A stretch of 64,000 nucleotides of DNA from Ooceraea biroi (Eukaryota; Arthropoda; Insecta; Hymenoptera; Formicidae), in contig NC_039513.1 in assembly GCF_003672135.1 (NCBI RefSeq), forward strand, positions 8,866,833 through 8,930,832, written 5' to 3'. The position numbers and the translations under genes were made by a program. Below are positions 35,701 to 47,459 of the stretch, piece after piece. The notes under the pieces are model-generated. The model saw only the letters and a list, made by a program, of their open reading frames with translations. It was not told the origin of the DNA and ran no database searches. Every line of letters begins with the position of its first letter. Position 1 is the stretch's first letter.

Positions 35701-38160
35701 GATCAGCAGCGGCGCCTGGACAAGATCCTCCTCAAGGTGGGCACGACTCGGTCGGGCCTGCTTTCTCCGTGACATCCCTCCGACTCGGTTGGGCTCGGTT
35801 TCACTCTCCTCGTTGCTCTGGCAACTGCGATGCTCCGAAGACGTAATCGTCGCCCGCCGACGGTCTCGATCGAGCCGGTTAGATCGATCGCCGAGCGTTA
35901 TCCTCCTCCTCCTCCTCCTCCAGCACCTCCTCCACCGTCTCTTCTTCCGCCTCCTTGGGATCGCAACGAAAAGCGAACGGACGCGTGGTCAGTCCAGACG
36001 TCCCGGGACACGGGGCAACGGCGGTTGACGATGTCGTGGCAGCGTCAAGCACAATGCTAACCGCATGTCTTTCCCTCTCGCGCGCGCGCTGTCGTTCCCT
36101 CAATCTCGCGCCGAGACGGACGATCTCCAGGTGATCATGATGACGGACCGCGGTGAAGACGTGACACGATTGTCGCCCGCGTACATCACCATCGTCGACG
36201 AGCACCGTGACTAACCAGGGGAGCCGCACCTCCCCTTCGCCCCGCGAAGCGACGCGCTATCCGAAGCGTTCCATACGTGGACCGTCGCCAGAGGAGGGTC
36301 GCTCTCGCCCGCCGGCCGGTGAGCGTGTCAACTCGGCCAGTAACCGGCCATAGGGTTCACGGGACTCGCATCGGCCGCCTAACCCATCCCCCACTCGCGA
36401 CGATGCGATCCGTTTCCTTTGCGAGATCGCCGGAGATGGGATCCGTGGTCTCGCGCACCGGGATACACCGATCGCTCTCTCGCCGCGAGTCCGTGGACGC
36501 TCCTTGTGAGATCCGCACGTGGTCCGCGTGCCTCTCTCTCTGCTCCTTCCTTGCCCCTCGTTTTCTCTCTTCTTCTCTTTCCCCACGCTCCGAAAGTCGG
36601 CCGCTACTCCGAGACGAGTCGTCCGCTGTGTTGGCTCGGAGGCGCGCGGCTCTCGCTCGAGATCCCGATCACGATCGCTCACCAAAACACACCCGGTATT
36701 CTCACGCTAGTTCGATTACCGCTTACTGACGGCGCCAGTTCGATACGACTAATCGCGACCGTATGGCGGCGAGAACGCGCGCGTAGCCGTAACGCGTACG
36801 CGCGAAAGTCCGTGGGTTCGCGCGCGGAATATGCGAATGCCAGCGTGTACGTACGCGCGCGGTGTATACATGTGTATGTGTGTCCGTATACATATGTGTG
36901 TGTGGCTGTGTATGTGTTCCACCCACTATTCGTCCGTGTACGATGCACGTGTGTGCTGACTACGCGCCGGCTGGCTATGCGCGACAGACGGTGCGTGTGT
37001 GTGCGTGTATACGTGTATGTGTTGGTACATGTGCGCGTGGGTGCGTACGTGTACGCGTGCGTGTTTATGAGTCTATATCTCGCGCGAAATTCGCTGCTCC
37101 GATACCTCGAGTCGGCCGGACGACGGACGGACCAGCTCTGGGCCTGACGTTTCGGACGCCCCTCTCCTCCACCGTCGCGACGAAACGCGCTGGTAGGGGC
37201 AGGAGACGTTCCCTGCGCGCGCCTTCACTCCCACCACGCCCGGGTGCACGACCGCCGCGTCCCTTTCCACGGCGAGCGCCCACCCCTCCCCTAGCGGTCG
37301 CGCCCCACTCCCGGCGCGCGTTGCCGCGGCGCGCAACCTCCTTCGCGACGCGCCGCCACGCCGCCACCGCGTCGAGATCCACCCTTATGCACGCGGGGCA
37401 CGAGTCGGTCTCCACGCGTATCGTCGCGCACCGGGTACGCTGCGTGCGCTTTTCGCGCGATCGCCCGCGTGCACTCCCCTCGAAAGACGGAGCCGGTCTT
37501 TCGCCGGTGCTTCCACGAGCGCGTCCGGCGCGCGAGGACACGATTTGGACGGCTTGTGTACCTATGAGTAGCGAGAGGTAAGGTGGGCTTTTCTGTCACG
37601 CGTCTCGTCAGCCTCGTCTCGGTCGGACTCGCGATTCTCATTGCGAGGCCGCTCACGCGCGGGCGGCCGTGCTCCTTCGAGCGTGGTCGAACGAGCCCCG
37701 CAAAGGGGCGCGAGAAGAATCCTTCCGCGGACTCTCCGCGCGTCGCTCGTGTGCCACTCGCTCCTTCGCGTCGCTTCCCCTCGCGCATCGTTCCGTTTCT
37801 CGTTCTCCTACCCGCGCGATCCGTCTTTCTCCTCCGTCTTATTCCCCTTCCGGCGGATACTCGATATCCCCACCGAGTGGCGCGGGAGCGCGAGGCGTGG
37901 CTTGTCCCGGAGGAGTGCCCGCCTCCTTATGCATTATTATAGCGGGCCACTCGTGTCTCTATGATTTTATATGCCGCGTTTCAGCGTGAATATTCTAGCG
38001 CGCTTCCACGGCGCCCTCGGCGCGTTCTCGTTTCTACGCTGCGTCGCGCCGCACCGCACCGCACCGCACCCCGATGCGCTAACGATATATATCGTGTTTT
38101 ACGCTTCCCAATTATTTTCTCGTTCCGCCGTTGCGCTCGATCTAGCTGCTCTTGAACGCG
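35700..38160. other. CpG-dense block
   Basis: About 2.4 kb with very frequent CpG, GCGC and CGCG. It also holds CCT repeats (about 35900-35925) and a CACCG pentanucleotide run near 38055-38075. Open frames of 239-242 codons exist at 36419-37581 but overlap one another in different frames and have low-complexity composition. It may be an unmethylated regulatory region or a first exon/promoter, but no transcript boundary can be demonstrated. Confidence 0.45.
36836..37075. repeat. Alternating GT/CG purine-pyrimidine tract
   Basis: Most of these 240 bases alternate purine and pyrimidine (GTGTGT, GTACGT, CGCGCG, GTATAC) in several long runs broken by short non-alternating pieces. Such tracts can adopt Z-DNA; here it lies inside the CpG-dense block. 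Confidence 0.7.
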
Positions 38161-40401
38161 ACTGTACTACGCGAGACGGCGAATGGAACGGAAGAAATCA
38201 CGTTGCCGTAACGAATGCGCTTTTGCAGAATCAGTTTTTGAATCGCGAATACACGATGAGAGCATAAACGCATCCTCCATTTGCGAATGTCGGTTCAAAA
38301 TTTGTCTGATTGCGTAGTGCATGTACATGTGCACATCAAGTTTGTGACGTCTGATTTAATAATGCTGTCGCACCATTTGCAATCTAGTTATAAACACAGT
38401 CTAGATCTTCCTTATCAACAATGCAAGATTAATTATTTGATGTCATCTCATTTTGGCATCTTCCATTACGTGTCAACCAAACGTGCAATAACGTGCCTGT
38501 CATTGCATAAAACGATGACTTGGTTCATATTTAGTGTCCATTCCGTTTGAGGAACATTGATAATTGCAACTGCGAACATAAACGCAAGAAAACGTGGGTT
38601 TGGCTACGACATAATCGCGCGAAGCACGACGTTTTGCACGTTTTACTTGAATTTTCGATACGTTCAGTCGTACGTTGTCATATTACGTGGCGTACAAACG
38701 CGGGGGAAACAGGTGAATCGTGGACGATTCAGACAGGAGACGGAAGGGAAGGACCGCGAGTAAAGGCTGCGGCGAAGCGGCAAGTAGAAAAGCATGGTAG
38801 GGGGCGTAGGGAGGCGGATTGGGGTAAGGCGAGAGGACCGAGGCCGTAGACGGGGTGTGCCGCAACGGTTGGTACTTCGATCCCATACGTATGAATAAGA
38901 CACCGGCTACAGTTGAGTGTTTCTGCGGTCTCCGCCAATGCGTTTCTCCATTGTTCTGCCGCGACCATAATCTAACAGCGTGGGATTTTTCTGGTTGCAG
39001 CACTTTGATTATTGCTAATTTCGAGCTAACGAGACTGAATTTAGTACCGCGCATCGCACGCCATTCATCGCGTCTCATTAGCTCGAGATAAATAGATACG
39101 CGCGTGGCCGTTGCTTGAAAGGAAAAAATATCTTCTTTTGTTTTCAAGAAGTTTTATTCTCCTTTCCGCTCATAATTTTTGCGGGAAGATTATCCTAAGA
39201 GCTATAATGCGCGGGTAGAACCCACCGACGAATGGTCGATTGTGAACGAGCGCCGGCGCCGGGACTGACACCTGCGGTGGCGCATCTTTCTTCTCACTTC
39301 TAGGATTGGTACCTGCCGTGTCTTTTACAGACACGAGGCACCATGCATTCTTGTACCACCTATACCCGTTTGATGCTCGTTGTTCGATGCCACGTGCAAT
39401 AGATTGTAATAAACGTTTGCTAACGATGCTAAAGAATATTAATACTTCCCGTTACAGTTTTATGAATTCCCCAATAGATTTCACGCGCCAACAAATCACC
39501 CGTCTCACCCGTGATCGCGAGTAATATGCACATGAAATAACCATGTTACGAGAATGCGATTTTTGCATTTTACTTCTTCCGGGAAGAAAGATTACCTTTT
39601 TATTATTCTTCATCTGTTATCAATCAAGCGTGTAAGATACTTGCAGTTTATATGTCGAATAACTCAGTTTTTATTAAATATCGAAATGAACGGAACGCAG
39701 CGTATACGAGAAATTTATTTCATCGTATCACGTGTCTCGCAATCCTCTATCTGTCGCGAGCATCCCCATTGACACCTGCCCGCTCGTCCTACACGATAGA
39801 TTTGCGCCAACACATTCGAGGCCGAATCCCGATGATCGCGGCATCAAAAGACCGCAGAAAATCCGCCGCAGCAGGTGGCGATTCTCTTTTTGTATCGTAT
39901 GTGCGGGCATTAAAGCCATTCAGGGCAGAAGGGGAGTCAGCAAATTGACGCCGTTTAGATTGCGCTGCATTCAATTAGGTTGCGGAGGCGCAGCCGGATA
40001 AAAACGCGCGTGTATCCGCGGGCGTTCCTTTATCATTCGGCACGTTCATTTAGATTTGTTCGTTCCCCGGCGTTCACCGCTCGCCGGTGGACCGCTTCCA
40101 AGCGCGGCGCAAGGTTTTCGCGTCTCTTAATTTCGATGGAAATTAAGCGATTCCGAGACGAACTTGCGGCAGCGAGATGCGCCAAGCCGTTTTGATCCAC
40201 GCGGCGCGACTATCATCCCCTCGCTAACATCGCGGCATTAACATTTTTGTCAAACTAGTTGGGGGTGTATCGTTTGTGCATATCTGCTATTGCCATCAAT
40301 GATGAATAATTTATTATGTTTAAATCATATTTATCAATAATGAATAATTCAATATTTCTGTTAAAAAATTATATTACCACGTGACATTTCTTAACGTTTA
40401 A
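38161..40401. other. Unannotated sequence
   Basis: The sequence is mixed, and AT-rich just before mariner copy 2. I see no recognisable gene. Confidence 0.45.
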
Positions 40402-40403
40402 TA

Positions 40404-41689
40404 TTGGGTCATTAAGTATGAAACTTTACAAATGTAAAAGCGCCATCTTTAACATTTGTTATCTCAAATTTGGCGCCAGACGTCAGTATCAGGTTAGGTT
40501 AGCGTGATAGATGTATGTTCGCTCTTCAAACGTCATATTTGTTTGTTCAAATATCTTCATTAGTTTTATTGGTGGATTCTTTTTTATAGAACTATGGAAA
40601 AGTTCAAAATTCGTGTGATTTATGAATATGAGTTCCGCCGTGGAACCACAGTGTCGGAGACGGCTCGTAATATCAACGCTGTATTTGGTGAAGGTTCAAC
40701 TACTAAAGCAACGGTGGCCAATTGGTTCAAAAACTTCAGAGATGGAGATTTCAGCCTCGCTAATGAGCCACGTGGAAGACCAAAGACGAAGGTGGACAAT
40801 GATCACTTGAGAGCCGTAGTAGAGTCCGATCCATCTCAAAGTACACGTGAATTGGCATCGATATTCAATGTTTCCATACCCACCATATTGGTTCATTTAG
40901 CTGCAATTGGTAAGATAAAGAAGTTGGACAAATGGGTCCCGCACGAATTGACCGATGCGCAGCAGGCGCAACGTCTAGAGGCTTCCCTTTCTTTGCTTTC
41001 CCGTCACAAAAATGAATCTTTTTTTAATCGAATTGTCACCTGCGATGAAAAGTGGATACTCTACGACAATCGTAAACGCTCACATCAGTGGTTGAACGCT
41101 GATGAACCACCGAGACATCGCGCGAAACCCAACATTACACAGAAGAAGCTTATGGTGACTGTTTGGTGGTCCAGGTCAGGTGTTATCTACTACAACTTTA
41201 TGAAACCTCGTACATCGATAACCGCTGAAGTATATTGCAAGCAACTGGACGAAATGATGCAACAACTTGCTATTAAACAACCGAAATTGGTCAATCGGTC
41301 AATGCCAATCCTGTTGCATGATAATGCTCGACCGCACACTGCACGACTGACCGTGGCAAAGCTACGGGAGTTGGAATTGCAAACTCTCCGTCATCCACCA
41401 TATTCACCAGATCTATCACCTGCCGACTATCACTTCTTCCGGAATTTGGACAACTTGTTGGTGGGAAAATTGTTCAATTCTCAACAGGCAGTCGAAACAG
41501 CCTTCCGCGACTTCATCGATTCCCGTACTCCTGGCTTCTATAGTAGAGGCATAGACCAACTACCACTAAAATGGCAGAAGTGTGTAGATAACATGGGCGC
41601 ATACTTCGATTGAAAATAAATTATGTCCATGTGCCAAAAAATGCAAAAGTTTATGTTCTATTTGTAAAGTTTCATACTTAATGACTCAA
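40404..41689 (+). mobile_element. Full-length mariner element, copy 2
   Basis: This is a complete 1,286-bp element of the same family as 19242-20528. The termini at 40404-40433 and 41660-41689 match at 29 of 30 bases. TA flanks both ends (40402-40403, 41690-41691). The 5' leader is 190 bases. By eye the non-coding parts differ from copy 1 at about a dozen positions in roughly 266 bases, against 11 in the 1,020-base gene. Confidence 0.97.
40594..41613 (+). CDS. Mariner transposase, intact, copy 2
   Basis: This 339-residue transposase has the same domain order as copy 1: N-terminal helix-turn-helix region, GRPKTK at 61-66, WVPHEL at 114-119, and catalytic D151, D243 and D278 in the DD34D arrangement. 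The frame is open from the canonical ATG to TGA, with an AATAAA right after. It is about 98% identical to copy 1; differences include F4, Y11, A42, I105, P230, L293 and R305, none at a catalytic residue. Either copy could in principle supply transposase to both. Activity, host expression and silencing cannot be judged from the sequence. Confidence 0.97.
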   Translation: MEKFKIRVIYEYEFRRGTTVSETARNINAVFGEGSTTKATVANWFKNFRDGDFSLANEPRGRPKTKVDNDHLRAVVESDPSQSTRELASIFNVSIPTILVHLAAIGKIKKLDKWVPHELTDAQQAQRLEASLSLLSRHKNESFFNRIVTCDEKWILYDNRKRSHQWLNADEPPRHRAKPNITQKKLMVTVWWSRSGVIYYNFMKPRTSITAEVYCKQLDEMMQQLAIKQPKLVNRSMPILLHDNARPHTARLTVAKLRELELQTLRHPPYSPDLSPADYHFFRNLDNLLVGKLFNSQQAVETAFRDFIDSRTPGFYSRGIDQLPLKWQKCVDNMGAYFD

Positions 41690-41691
41690 TA

Positions 41692-42986
41692 TGTTTAAAC
41701 GTACGTAATGTAAAATAGATATGCGATAAGTAGGAAGGTAAAGATTACTTTAAGTTGAAATCAATCGAGATGCAAACATGTGCAGAAAATTAGAAGTTTT
41801 CCAAGGCAAATCCAAACTGATCGACGATTTGCGCCTCGTGAGAGCCTTGACGTACTCACACGCGTGATGAGAGAGTACAACTGGCTCCCCCTAGATATTC
41901 GGGATCCTGGCGGTGTCCGTGTTGGTAGAAAGTATACGGAAGACGACGGGGAGGACGGGGGAGCCGGATGGCCCAGGTTTATGGCTCCGGTGGCAAAAGA
42001 ATAGATATGACGTATTCATGAGGATAGCGCGGGTTGTCAGGCAGATGGCGCAGCGATAGCGGCGCGTCGGATCTCCGAAGAAAAACACGAAATAGTTGCG
42101 CCTCGCTCGAGGCGAGACCGGACTTGTTTTCTATCACCTTTCTTCGCCTCCGCGTTCAGGATATTCCCGGTTCTTTTCGCGTCTCCTCTTCCCCCATGCA
42201 ATAAAATCCGATTTGACGTCAATTTATCTACGGACATATCCAGTCAGCGCGGCGGCATCGCCGGGACGGGGCTCTTCTTTCTTCTTCCGCTCACCCCCTC
42301 TCTCCCCCTGTACCTCCTTCTGGCCGATAAAGGTACGTTGCGCATGAAATTCGTTTATAAACTGCCGAGGCACTTTTTTCTCATCTACCGCCGCGGCTAA
42401 TAAGACGACGGTGGAGGAAACGGATATTGTTAGGGCTTGTTCGCAATGATATTAAGGGTCGAATTTATGTCGAGCGGCTCTTCTTTTCTCTCGCGATCGG
42501 CCGTCAATATCGCAATCCGATCGACGTGGAACAAAAAGGAGATGCCTTGCACGCTTCTCTCTCTCTCTCTCTCTCTCTCTCTTTCGGCGGAAAAGCCGTA
42601 TTCATTTAAATTACATGGACGAGTGAGATGAGAGCGGTTGATAACGAACCCGGAGCGTGCGATACGATATTTTTAGGAGGTACAAGGAACAGAAAAATTG
42701 GACTTTGTTACGGGCGTTTCGAGGACCAAAAAAAATAAACATTAAATTTATGGAACGAGTGACAACATCGTATGTGTCATCATATATCGCATAAACGTTA
42801 AATTGATAAGACGATTATAAATGAACCGTCGTTAAAACTAGGAATAAAAGAGGGGAAAAATATCAGAGCGTCACACAACGGTATAATAACTATATTATAT
42901 GTTTAATACAGCAAAGAGTAAAAATGTTACTTCTTTATTCTCATATCATTTAATTAATTCCTTAGAATATTTATTATTGGCTTATA
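41692..42986. other. Unannotated sequence
   Basis: It contains a CT microsatellite (42556-42583). A frame at 41780-42004 has a protein-like tail but no ATG near its start and no recognised family. No gene is called. Confidence 0.4.
42556..42583. repeat. CT microsatellite
   Basis: About 13 uninterrupted CT units. Confidence 0.85.
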
Positions 42987-43895
42987 GAGGAAAGTCCCCC
43001 ATTATGAGATACCATATCGATTTTGCCGAATGTAAGGAAATCTATGGGCAGAATTTAAAAATGTAATACGTTATCTTGAAGAGAATTTAATAAGTTTTAG
43101 GTTGGTGAAATGAAAAATCTAATTTAAATATTTTTTGTTTGAAAATTAAAAAAATTTAAAAAAAGAGCTTTACGCAGAATCAAGAAAATGTGCTCCTAAT
43201 ATAAGATACCTCGAGAAATCGGTGTTAAAAGTGCAAAATACATCAGTATTGCAATTAAAAAACTTTATTAGATAGTTTTATAAAAATACTGCTTCCACAG
43301 CCTTCGCCAAATCTTCACGATTCCACTGTCGACGCTTCCTCGTTTCTCTAACCTCCATAGTCAGATTCTATAAAAATTAAATACACAAAAATTCGTAATA
43401 TAAATTCGTATTAACTTTTCTTTAACCTTAAGTAGTATTTTCTTTCTTTTTATTACACTACATAATCTTCATATTCGAGCAATAATTATCTCATATTAAG
43501 AGTACCCTGAATATCTCATTATACGAGCCACACGCCTAGCGGTTCCGCGATCATGAAATCTAACCTCTACAATTAAGCAATTCAACAAATCGCGTATTTT
43601 CCTGTTACTACGATTCTACTCTATCATTGCATACTGAATTTATTGCCAACCATTTCTTTATTATGTAATAAACAAGGTTTAAAGACTTACCTCAAGTTCC
43701 TTTGACATGTTCACAATTTCACAAACCTTTTCTTGCAAAGGCTAAACGCAGTAACGAACAATGAATTTTTCACTAAATACATTTTACACCAAGAGTAATA
43801 AGTTCATGGTGGAACTAACAGATGATGCTCACTAGTTTAGCAGAAACCCCATTATCTCATATTAGGAGCATATCTCATAATAGGGGATTCTCCTC
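42987..43895 (-). mobile_element. Pogo-like internally deleted element
   Basis: A 909-bp element bounded by inverted termini GAGGAAAGTCCCCCATTATG (left) and the matching right end (22 of 25 bases), each flanked by TA (42985-42986, 43896-43897). A motif of the form TGCTCCTAATATGAGATA recurs inside both ends and internally: 43191-43208, and on the other strand 43488-43506 and 43853-43870, with a shorter relative at 43512-43528. These could be transposase-binding sites. It contains only a start fragment of a transposase gene (43278-43358, minus). The pogo assignment is an inference from that fragment and the TA duplication. Confidence 0.65.
43278..43358 (-). pseudogene. N-terminal fragment of a possible pogo-type transposase
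   Basis: A 26-codon minus-strand frame from ATG to TAA gives MEVRETRKRRQW followed by NREDLAKAVEAVFL. A basic start followed by a W-x-x-E-D-L-x-K-A-V-x-A-V pattern resembles the Psq/CENP-B-type helix-turn-helix that opens pogo and Tigger transposases. The stop follows at once, and no catalytic DDE region exists between the element ends. Being so short, the resemblance is suggestive, not proof. Confidence 0.4.
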
Positions 43896-43897
43896 TA

Positions 43898-46168
43898 TAT
43901 ATATAGATAATATTTTTTATCATTTTAGGCTTAGTACATATACATCTCCGTAATATAGTAAAAATACATGAAACAATTTATAATCGTAATTGCTTATTAA
44001 GAATGGGTATCGCGGTATTTATTCAAACTCATTGCCGTTCTATCGATAGCAGTCTTCGAAAGGGAGTCTGATATCGCGAGTTCTTTAAAATATAATCCGG
44101 TTTCGCGATTTATACGTTCTCCTCAGATTCTGTAGTAGTCTTCGATAATATCGAGCTGGGACGACATTCGGCAGCCGTAATAACAATAATAATGCATCTC
44201 GTTGTAATGTGGAAGAGAGAAGGTAAGAACGCGTTCAAGGTTGGCAGAAAGGGACCCGGGTCGGCCGATCGCGGATCTCGGCCGCATAAATTTGTTTTAA
44301 TTGCCAGCGACGTTACATTTTGCTTTAATTATGCCGCATTATCTGGGAGGTAAATTAGGTAGGTCCAGCTCTCGGTCCATCTTTCTCTCCGTCCACTTTA
44401 CTCCTCTCGAACGCTACCCCCCTTCCGCCGCTTCCGCTCTCGCTCCGGGCCTCCTCGTCCGGACTTTGCGAGTGAAAAAAGGAGCGAGTGTGCCGTGCGT
44501 TATCTCTTTCTCTCTGTCTCCTTCTCTTTCCCTTGCTCTTTCGCTCCTTCTCTCGCTTCCTCTCGCTTCCTCTCGCTTGCTCTCGGTCTCTCTATAATCT
44601 ACCTTAGGATAGGATCTCTTTCCACCCGCGATCCTCCTCTGTCGCCTCTTTCCTTCGGACCGATCTCCGGTCCCTCTCTGCCACCCTCTCCCCCGTCGCC
44701 TTTCTTCCTCAACACACCACGACGACCACCACCACCACCACCACATCACCACCCCAATTCTTCGTTTCCTCAGAACAGAGAGAGCGTGTGACAATTTACT
44801 CGGGCGATCCTCAGGACCGAAGTTCGTCCGCCCTCGTCCTCGTGCTCGGCTAGTCCTCTCCTCCTCCTCTGCCTCGTCCTCCACCAGGGCACTGTCTCAC
44901 CAGCCCCTCGATTGCGGCCCACAGTCCGGATCCTACCCATACCCTTGCCCACACTCCTTCCACCCTTTCTTCTCGTTCTTATACCTTATAGCTGCGTTAT
45001 TTATGCCGGGTCCGGCTAATAAACATATGAACGCCCGTGCCTTCCCCGAGCACACGGCCGTGAGAGATCCCGACCGCGCGCACACAGTGCTACGTTCCCC
45101 GCACACGCGCGCGCGGCCGCTCCAGAGCTTTCCGGCGGCGACACAGCCGCAGACGGTCCTCCGAGCATTGTCTCGTCTTATTAACAGCCAGCGGGACGAT
45201 ATATCTCGGCTCTGTTCCCGCTGGATCCTCTCTCCCTTCCTTCCTCCCTCTCGCCCGCCCTCCCTCGCCGCCATCGGTCCACGCCATGGCCCAAAACGGC
45301 AGAGAGTTACCTCGACACCTCGGGATAACGCGTCATAGACGCGTGTGGATGAGAGAGGACGGAACATGTATCCGAATTCACGCCCACGTTTGTCGTGCTT
45401 TTTTCGTTCTCACAATTCCCTCTTTTTTTTGCTTTTTCGCCGTATTTTGTTTGGAACGTAAAGTGCTTTTATCGTTATATTGTTTGCGATAATATTTGAT
45501 AGGAATTTTCACGAATCCGCCGTGAACAGATTGTTCAACGTGAATTATGTTACGTTGCATAAATTATGGTACATTGATCGATGATTCAATCGCACCCAAA
45601 TTGGAGAGGTAGGGTTGGATAGTTCTTCCCCGGCGCACCTGCACCGGAAAGCGCACCGCGCGCGGTTTGCTCGCAGTTTACTCGCCGCGAGCAGTGGCAA
45701 ATTCCGAATTGAATGTCGAGCGTTCCCCGATCCAGTCGGCAGCAACCAGTCACGAAACGCGCGCGAGAAAGTAAGAGGACAGGGGAGTCCCTCCGCGGAG
45801 GGACGGGGGTGGCTACCTCCTTTCGGCCGAATGTCAAGGGGGCAGTTTGTGGAAGTGACGCGGCCGTGATGTCAACGAATATTTATTTAATTGGCTGCTC
45901 GCCGGCCGAGCTCCGCCGCTGTCCTGTGCGGGAGCGATCTTGGTGGTGCGCGGAAGAAAGTCTCCCCGACCACGGTCCAGCATCCTCGAGAAGGACAGAC
46001 GAGCGCGTCGAGCGGCTGAACGACTCCTTATTATGTACGAACACATTCTCCCGCTCCCGCTTATCTGCACTTTTACTGTATAAATAAATGAGCATATTTT
46101 GCGGAAGCGAAATTCGCGGAAGCGATATCACGAACAGTGTCGATACTAGAATGAAAAATTGATATAAC
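43898..46168. other. Unannotated sequence with CT- and CCA-rich stretches
   Basis: CT-rich DNA spans about 44485-44600, and a CCA repeat run is at about 44725-44745. Open frames up to 156 codons are low-complexity. No gene is recognised. Confidence 0.45.
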
Positions 46169-46170
46169 TA

Positions 46171-47457
46171 TTGGGTTGGCCAAAAAGTAATTGCGTTTTT
46201 TCCAATAGATGGACATACATGTCTTGAAATGTAACTAACTTCATTCCAAACCGCAAATTCATTATGTAGGTTAACAACTCACAGTTCAAGCTTGTTTTAG
46301 AAAAAGAAAGTACACGATTTCGTTAACAATTGTTTGTTTGCCGTCGATTTCAAAATGGAAAATCAAAAAGAACATTTTCCTCATATTTTGTTTTATTACT
46401 TCCGAAAAGGGAAAAACGCTGTGCAAGCTCATAAAAAGTTATGTCATGTATATGGCGAAGATGCTTTAAAACTGCGGCAGTGTCAAAATTGGTTTACTAA
46501 ATTTCGATCTGCAGATTTTAATGTGAAAGATGCACCACGCTCAGGAAGGCCAATCGAAATTGACGATGACAAAATAAAGGCACTGATCGATTCGAATCGG
46601 CGTTTAACGACACGAGAGATTGCTGAGAATCTTAACATATCGAAATCGAGTGTTGAAAACCATTTAAAACGACTTGGATACATTAGTAAGCTCGATATTT
46701 GGGTACCACGTGAGCTCAAAGAAATTCATCTCACTGAGCGTATTGACATTTGCGATTCTCTTTTGAAACGTGAGGAAAATGATCGATTTTTGAAACGTAT
46801 GATAACAGGCGACGAAAAATGGATCGTCTACAACAACGTCAAGCGAAAAAGATCGTGGAGCAAGCGTGATGAACCTGCTGAAAGCACTTGAAAAGCAGAT
46901 ATTCACCAAAGAAAGATTATGCTGTCAGTCTGGTGGGACTTTAAAGGTATTGTGTATTTTGAGCTGCTTGCAAGGAATCAAACCATTAATTCAGACGTAT
47001 ACTGTCGTCAACTGGATAAATTAAATGATGCCATCAAACAGAAACGTCGAGAATTGGTGAATCGCAAAGGTGTTGTGTTTCACCATGGTAACGCTAGACC
47101 ACATACAAGTTTGGTCACTCGTCAAAAATTGTTGCAGTTTGGATGGGATGTGTTACCACATCCACCATATTCGCCAGACCTGGCACCATCAGATTACCAT
47201 TTGTTTCGTTCTTTGCAAAACGCCTTGAATGGTAAAACCTTGACTGCTGATGAGGATATCAAATCGTTGTTGGAATTGTTTTTTGCTGAAAAAGATAAGA
47301 ACTTTTTTGAGCGCGGAATCATGAAGTTGCCTGAAAAATGGCAAAAGATAATCAAACAAAATGGACAATATATTGTTTAATAAAGTTTTTGTTTGCCATG
47401 AAAAATTCGCCTTTTATTTATATAAAAAAAAACGCAATTACTTTTTGGCCAACCCAA
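46171..47457 (+). mobile_element. Full-length but inactivated mariner (mellifera-type)
   Basis: A 1,287-bp element whose two termini, starting TTGGGTTGGCC, are identical over 31 bases (46171-46201 and 47427-47457). TA flanks both ends (46169-46170, 47458-47459). It belongs to a different mariner subfamily from the two copies at 19.2 and 40.4 kb, with unrelated termini. The structure is complete, but the transposase gene is broken. Confidence 0.95.
46355..47380 (+). pseudogene. Mariner transposase pseudogene (two inactivating point changes)
   Basis: The conventional ATG is at 46355. The frame is collinear to 47380 (341 codons plus stop) but is interrupted by an in-frame TGA at 46889-46891 (codon 179). 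Independently, the second catalytic aspartate is lost: the HHDNARPH-type motif reads HHGNARPH with Gly at position 245 (GGT at 47087-47089). The first and third catalytic residues are retained (D153 in GDEKW; D280 in SDYHLF), with the 34-residue spacing preserved. N-terminal helix-turn-helix, WVPREL linker and YSPDLAP motifs are all recognisable. The sequence is closest to mellifera-subfamily mariners. There is no frameshift, so decay is light. Confidence 0.95.
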
Positions 47458-47459
47458 TA

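Noticed and set aside
36419..37581. Two overlapping frames of about 240 codons
   Set aside because: They overlap in different frames, run through the GT tract and encode low-complexity Arg/Val/Cys/Tyr peptides; an artefact of the CpG-dense block.
19242..41689. Segmental duplication as the source of the two mariner copies
   Set aside because: Similarity stops exactly at the terminal repeats, each copy has its own TA duplication, and the flanks are unrelated.
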